The position numbers and the translations under genes are program-made. The notes under the pieces were generated by a model. It did no database searches. It saw nothing but the letters and a program-made list of their open reading frames with translations, and had not been told where the DNA came from. Source: Streptomyces sp. M41(2017) (GTDB taxonomy: Bacteria; Actinomycetota; Actinomycetes; Streptomycetales; Streptomycetaceae). Taken from it: 64,000 nucleotides of DNA. This document shows positions 63,669-64,000 of the stretch, in pieces (positions within the stretch are counted from its first letter, which is position 1; the number at the start of each line of letters is the position of its first letter). The stretch spans positions 1,984,001 through 2,048,000 of the forward strand of contig NZ_MWFK01000001.1 of NCBI RefSeq assembly GCF_002078175.1, given 5' to 3'.

Positions 63669-63688
63669 GGGCGGGGAAAGCCCCGCCC
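63669..63688 (+). terminator. Terminator of the LacI gene
   Basis: A perfect 8-bp stem GGGCGGGG/CCCCGCCC with loop AAAG lies 14 nt past the stop. Confidence 0.65.
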
Positions 63689-63855
63689 AATTCGGGCGAA
63701 AACCACGGTGGACCGGCCTCCTGTTCCGATTCACCACCCCTGGGTCATCACATGGCGCGATCCGCATTCCTATGATGGGCGGACGACACCGCGGGCCGCT
63801 GCGACCAGGCAGTCCGAACAGGTGCAGATGCGGCGCGATGGTGGTGGAGGGGTCG

Positions 63856-64000
63856 ATGACTCAGGGGGCCGGTCAGGGACCCGAGGTGACGCGGACGGCG
63901 ACGTTGCGCGACTTCCGCGTTCCCGCTTACGTCCACGAGACCGGTCCGTACGCGCAGAACACGCCTCAGGGCGAGGGCGCGGGACCCGTCGGGCAGTCCG
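63856..64000 (+). CDS. Start of an unidentified gene (3' partial)
   Basis: The ATG at 63856 is preceded by GGAGGGGTCG, a good ribosome site, and the frame stays open to the window end (48 codons). The N-terminus begins MTQGAGQGPEVTRTATLRDF and includes YVHETGPYAQN. I do not recognise it. Confidence 0.6.
   Translation, partial: MTQGAGQGPEVTRTATLRDFRVPAYVHETGPYAQNTPQGEGAGPVGQS

Overview
This window is about 64 kb of very GC-rich DNA with strong G/C third-position bias, frequent GTG starts, GGAGG-type ribosome sites and short GTGA/ATGA gene overlaps. Together with cytochrome bd under a Rex operator, consensus parS sites (GTTTCACGTGAAAC), DnaA boxes of the TTGTCCACA/TTATCCACA type and a secreted DyP/Sco/PCuAC copper cluster, this points to a Streptomyces (or very close relative) chromosome. 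From memory, the order hisC-cydAB-cydDC-sensor kinase ... serS-pheA-dtpA-sco resembles the central core of Streptomyces chromosomes near oriC. I could not run a search to confirm that. No insertion sequence, prophage, CRISPR array or biosynthetic cluster is visible.

Layout. (1) 1-3966: 3' part of a very large PAS/kinase-like/receiver-like protein. (2) 4161-12503: lipid metabolism: an acyl-CoA ligase with a palindromic operator, a SigE-type ECF sigma factor, and a tightly coupled five-gene operon (two acyl-CoA dehydrogenases, a MaoC-DUF35 fusion, a MaoC protein, an Ltp2-like thiolase) that has the same gene content as the mycobacterial igr sterol side-chain operon. A perfect palindrome sits just upstream. 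(3) 12727-20529: a small secreted Asn-rich protein, two primase/polymerase-like proteins, tRNA-Ser(TGA), an HtrA-type protease, GDPD, an RsbW-like ATPase, a SEC-C protein and a possible small RNA. (4) 20986-27601: GAF/SpoIIE phosphatase-like protein, aminopeptidase P, MocR-type regulator, MFS exporter. (5) 27618-34959: RsbW-like ATPase, then an extracytoplasmic copper operon (membrane protein, YcnI, Sco, PCuAC, CopC-CopD, Tat-exported DyP peroxidase). (6) 35182-39654: pheA, a DnaA-box-rich gap, serS, HAD hydrolase, tRNA-Ser(GCT), a small conserved protein. (7) 39872-43427: two interleaved ABC ATPase/permease pairs. (8) 43678-51069: M24 peptidase, EphD-like hydrolase-SDR fusion, diiron-like hydrolase, MerR regulator, KptA, LLM oxidoreductase, HAD hydrolase. 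(9) 51268-60490: M23 peptidase, DevS-like GAF kinase, cydDC, cydB, cydA. (10) 60608-64000: heptamer repeat, hisC, a TTA-containing LacI regulator and the start of one more gene.

How it fits together. The respiratory block joins cytochrome bd and its CydDC assembly exporter under a NADH/NAD+-sensing Rex site, beside a GAF kinase that may sense O2/NO. The copper block moves Cu outside the membrane and ends in a DyP peroxidase. Three intergenic DnaA-box clusters, two perfect parS sites and one near-parS in a coding sequence show that the segment also carries chromosome-maintenance signals, as expected close to oriC. The most unusual parts are the stand-alone igr-like operon, a curlin/rodlin-like small secreted protein, a prim-pol gene with a near-consensus LexA box, catalytically doubtful signalling proteins (1-3966 and 20986-22524), and the only TTA codon I found in the window, in the LacI gene.
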